From contig CAVRNR010000022.1 of assembly GCA_963722575.1 (NCBI GenBank), forward strand, positions 868,001 through 932,000: DNA of 64,000 nt. The letters are read 5' to 3'. The first letter of the stretch is position 1; each line of letters opens with the position of its first letter. The DNA is from Fen-178 sp963722575 (GTDB lineage Bacteria; Acidobacteriota; Terriglobia; Bryobacterales; Bryobacteraceae). Made by a program: the position numbers and the translations under genes. The notes beneath the pieces are model-generated. The model made no database searches. It saw nothing but the letters and a program-made list of their open reading frames with translations, and was not told the origin of the DNA. Positions 62,060 to 64,000 of the stretch are shown in pieces.

Positions 62060-63333
62060 TGAACCCGGGACTGGTCGTCAAACTCCGTCCCGCCGGCCCC
62101 TGGCGCATCGGAACCGATTCGGGCGCGCGCAACCGGGTGGACGTAATTTACCATAGCGACTCGCTCTACTCGGCGGTGGCGTCGGCCATGGCGCGCCTCG
62201 GCTCGCTCGATGAGTGGCTGGATGCGACCGCCCGCAACGGCGCGCCCGCGGTTGCGTTCAGTTCCTGTTTCCCGTTTCTCGACGAAATCGATTTTGTGGT
62301 TCCGCCGCGCACCATCTGGCCACCCACTTCTCCCGCGTTGATGTCGGCGCGGGTGCGCTGGAAGAGAGCGCGCTTTGTGCCGCTCAGCGTGGTGCAGGCG
62401 ATGCTCGCGGGCGAGCCGCTGGACGGGAACCAGTGGAGCTTGGATGGCGCCAGTGAATGTCTGGTGCCCGCCGGGCGGCCCGGCCCGTTCCGCACCGGGG
62501 TCCGCTGGAGCGCCGCGGTCGACCGCCTCACCGGCGCCGTGGAGCGCCACTCCACCGCCTGCATCGAATTCCGCCCCGGCGCGGGCCTTTGGACCGTGGT
62601 TTCCTTCCAGGACGAAGCCGCCCACACGCGCTGGCTGGAGCCCATCAAGGCCGCCTTCCGCCTGCTGGCCGACACTGGTTTCGGCGGCGAGCGTTCTCGC
62701 GGCTGGGGCCGTTCCGAGCCGCCCGAGTTTACGGAAGGGACGCTGCCGGAGCTGGTGCTTGGGGCCGCCCCGCAAAAGCCCGCTCCTGAACCGCTGGTCA
62801 CCGAACTTACCGTCACCGAGCTAATTGTCGCCGAGCCGGCGCCGCCCGGAACCGAAGTTCTGATTGTTGCCGAGCAAGTCACGGCCCTTGCTCCCCTGGC
62901 CCTTGGCCTTTGGCCGCCGGCCCCTGACTTGGCCACGGACGAGCCGCCGACCCCCGAACTGACACCGCCCGAGTCCGAAGTTCCAATTGCTGCCGAGCCT
63001 GTTACGGAGCCTGCTCCCCCGGCCCCTGTTCAGCCCCCGGCACCTGTTCAGCACTGGCTGCTCTCGCTATTCACTCCCGCGCCGGACGATTCCGTGGACT
63101 GGCGTCGCGGCAACTATGTTGTGCTGGCCCGCTCGGGCCGCGTGGACAGCCCCGCCGGTTCCGGCGAGCTCAAGAAGGAAATCCAAATGGTGGCTGAAGG
63201 GTCGGTGCTGTGCGCCGCTGCCCCGCCGCGCGGGTCGGCCGCCAACGTCGCTCCCGACGGCTTCGCCCACCCGGTGTTCCGCGCCGGATTCGCGCTCGCC
63301 ATACCGCTGCCCGGCGCTACCGAGGTGAGCTGA
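62059..63333 (+). CDS. csm4: Type III-A Csm4 (RAMP) with Pro/Ala/Glu-rich insert
   Basis: Csm4 is the Cas5-like subunit that binds the crRNA 5' handle and Cas10. The 424-residue product has the family start (LVVKLRPAGPWRIG; IYHSDSLYSAVASAM) and the RAMP glycine motif TGFGGERSRGWG near residues 210-222. The end of the family, RRGNYVVLARSGRV and FRAGFALAIPL, is also present. Between them, residues about 235-330 are a low-complexity insert of Pro, Ala, Glu, Val and Thr (TELTVTELIVAEPAPPG, PVTEPAPPAPVQPPAPVQ), made of in-frame repeats. Normal Csm4 has about 300 residues, so the extra length is this insert. Overlaps csm3 by 1 base and csm5 by 1 base. Confidence 0.9.
   Translation: MNPGLVVKLRPAGPWRIGTDSGARNRVDVIYHSDSLYSAVASAMARLGSLDEWLDATARNGAPAVAFSSCFPFLDEIDFVVPPRTIWPPTSPALMSARVRWKRARFVPLSVVQAMLAGEPLDGNQWSLDGASECLVPAGRPGPFRTGVRWSAAVDRLTGAVERHSTACIEFRPGAGLWTVVSFQDEAAHTRWLEPIKAAFRLLADTGFGGERSRGWGRSEPPEFTEGTLPELVLGAAPQKPAPEPLVTELTVTELIVAEPAPPGTEVLIVAEQVTALAPLALGLWPPAPDLATDEPPTPELTPPESEVPIAAEPVTEPAPPAPVQPPAPVQHWLLSLFTPAPDDSVDWRRGNYVVLARSGRVDSPAGSGELKKEIQMVAEGSVLCAAAPPRGSAANVAPDGFAHPVFRAGFALAIPLPGATEVS
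62820..63055 (+). repeat. In-frame repeats inside csm4
   Basis: Two related segments start at 62852 and 62975 (both CCGAAGTTC...ATTG...TGCCGAGC), 123 bp or 41 codons apart. A shorter unit ATTGTCGCCGAGC at 62824 recurs at 62863, 39 bp away. Near 63022-63052 CCCCTGTTCAG is followed by CACCTGTTCAG. All spacings are multiples of three, so the reading frame is kept. Confidence 0.7.
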
Positions 63334-64000
63334 TGCGCTATCGCCTCAAATGTCTGACCCCGCTGCTGGCCGGTGACGGCCGCAAGCTGAGCCCTATCGA
63401 CTATATGGTCTGGAAAGACCACGTCAACGTGCTGGACCAGTGGCGCATTTTCCGGCTCCTCGCCAAGGGCCCGCGACTGGACAGTTATCTCGCGCAGCTC
63501 AAGAACGCCGAGAAGCTCGATTTCGCCTCCTGGGGCGGCTTCGCGCAGAATTTCGCCGGGCGCCGCATTCCGTTCGAAAACGCCGCCTATTCCACTTATT
63601 GGAATCGCGCCGCCGGCGAGAGCCTGCACATTCCCACTTTCGCCACGGGCGCCGCTGGGCCGTATCTCCCCGCTACCGCCATTAAGGGCGCGCTGCGTAC
63701 CGGCATGCTGTTCGCGCACTGGCGCGACGGCATGTTACAGGACACGCTGGCCCGCGTGAAGGGCGAACGTGCCCCGCGCCGTCCCGCCGAAATCGTGGAA
63801 GAGCAGGCGCTCGGCCCCGCGGGATCGAACCGCATGCGCTTCGTCGGCGCCGGAGATTCCGCACCGATTGCGACTTCGCGTTTCCAGATCTACCTGCTGC
63901 GCACCTCCACGCTCCTGCCGCGCGGCGGCGGCGCCTTGGCGCTCGGCTGGAAGCAGAGCCCGCGCGGCGCGGTGGACGGCGCGCGCCCCGAGGAGAGCAC
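63333..64000 (+). CDS. csm5: Type III-A Csm5 (RAMP), 3' end beyond window
   Basis: Csm5 caps the backbone of the complex and takes part in crRNA maturation. The frame starts at an ATG sharing a base with the csm4 stop (TGATG) and stays open for 222 codons to the window end. It begins YRLKCLTPLLAGDGRKLSP, and includes the Csm5-typical PYLPATAIKGALRTGMLFAH (RAMP substrate loop) and FQIYLLRTSTLLPRGGGALA. Typical length is about 350-400 residues, so roughly half is in the window. cas6 and other genes may follow outside. Confidence 0.85.
   Translation, partial: MRYRLKCLTPLLAGDGRKLSPIDYMVWKDHVNVLDQWRIFRLLAKGPRLDSYLAQLKNAEKLDFASWGGFAQNFAGRRIPFENAAYSTYWNRAAGESLHIPTFATGAAGPYLPATAIKGALRTGMLFAHWRDGMLQDTLARVKGERAPRRPAEIVEEQALGPAGSNRMRFVGAGDSAPIATSRFQIYLLRTSTLLPRGGGALALGWKQSPRGAVDGARPEES

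Noticed and set aside
62765..63050. A frameshift or sequencing error as cause of the Csm4 insert
   Set aside because: The frame stays open on both sides, the family's C-terminal strands follow in the same frame, and repeat units are multiples of three.
59132..64000. CRISPR array or repeat-spacer units near the cas operon
   Set aside because: No regularly spaced direct repeats of 25-40 bp were seen in the window. The repeats inside csm4 are in-frame coding repeats without spacers.

Overview
The window looks like a chromosomal segment of a GC-rich Acidobacteriota, most likely near Bryobacter/Candidatus Solibacter. This is inferred from two outer-membrane receptors of more than 1,100 residues with an N-terminal carboxypeptidase-regulatory domain, DUF3617, M13, DUF885 and S9 secreted peptidases, a GH88/GH105 glycoside hydrolase, several redox or lyase-like enzymes behind Tat-type leaders, ECF sigma/anti-sigma pairs, and many short GC-rich dispersed repeats. 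I saw no rRNA, tRNA or CRISPR array.

Left part (1-15,600). A partial B-box membrane protein and an ECF sigma/anti-sigma pair lead into a flippase-like protein, nrdR, the primary sigma factor rpoD, a DUF885 lipoprotein and signal peptidase I. A DUF3800 gene follows that has been cut in two by an intact IS3-family element (9574-11049); the reading frame is restored exactly when the element and one copy of its target duplication are removed. Then come xylulokinase, divergent from a ROK protein plus PIG-L deacetylase, and a DUF3617 protein.

Middle part (15,600-47,200). An IS110 transposase remnant precedes a phospholipase-D-like protein with a lysine/alanine tail. Next are a second sigma/anti-sigma pair, a cupin, a glucokinase-type ROK, an S9 peptidase coupled to an M23 peptidase, an exported DapA-like protein, and the first large outer-membrane receptor. 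Three toxin-antitoxin loci follow: dinJ/yafQ, a decayed one, and vapBC. Between and after them lie M13 peptidase, GH105, a ferredoxin-type aldo/keto reductase, murJ-like, tpx, a DUF255 thioredoxin-fold protein, an M20 dipeptidase, and the overlapping dus-rnhA-DUF763 operon.

Right part (47,200-59,150). A CHAD domain split over two overlapping genes sits next to a Ppx/GppA phosphatase, which suggests polyphosphate metabolism. Then come an internally deleted sugar-binding lipoprotein coupled to glpD, the second large receptor, and a glycerophosphodiester phosphodiesterase, together a plausible glycerophosphodiester-use cluster. A secreted protein, a parvulin isomerase and a BON protein complete the segment.

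Right edge (59,213-64,000). A tightly packed type III-A CRISPR-Cas operon cas10-csm2-csm3-csm4-csm5 runs off the window. Cas10 has the GGDD cyclase motif but no HD nuclease domain, Csm2 carries an Arg/Gly/Asp-rich N-terminal extension, and Csm4 carries a roughly 95-residue Pro/Ala/Glu insert built from in-frame repeats. The same GC-rich motif occurs inside cas10 and csm2 and partly in an intergenic hairpin after nrdR. This is the most unusual system in the window; cas6, ancillary effectors and the array would have to lie beyond the right end.
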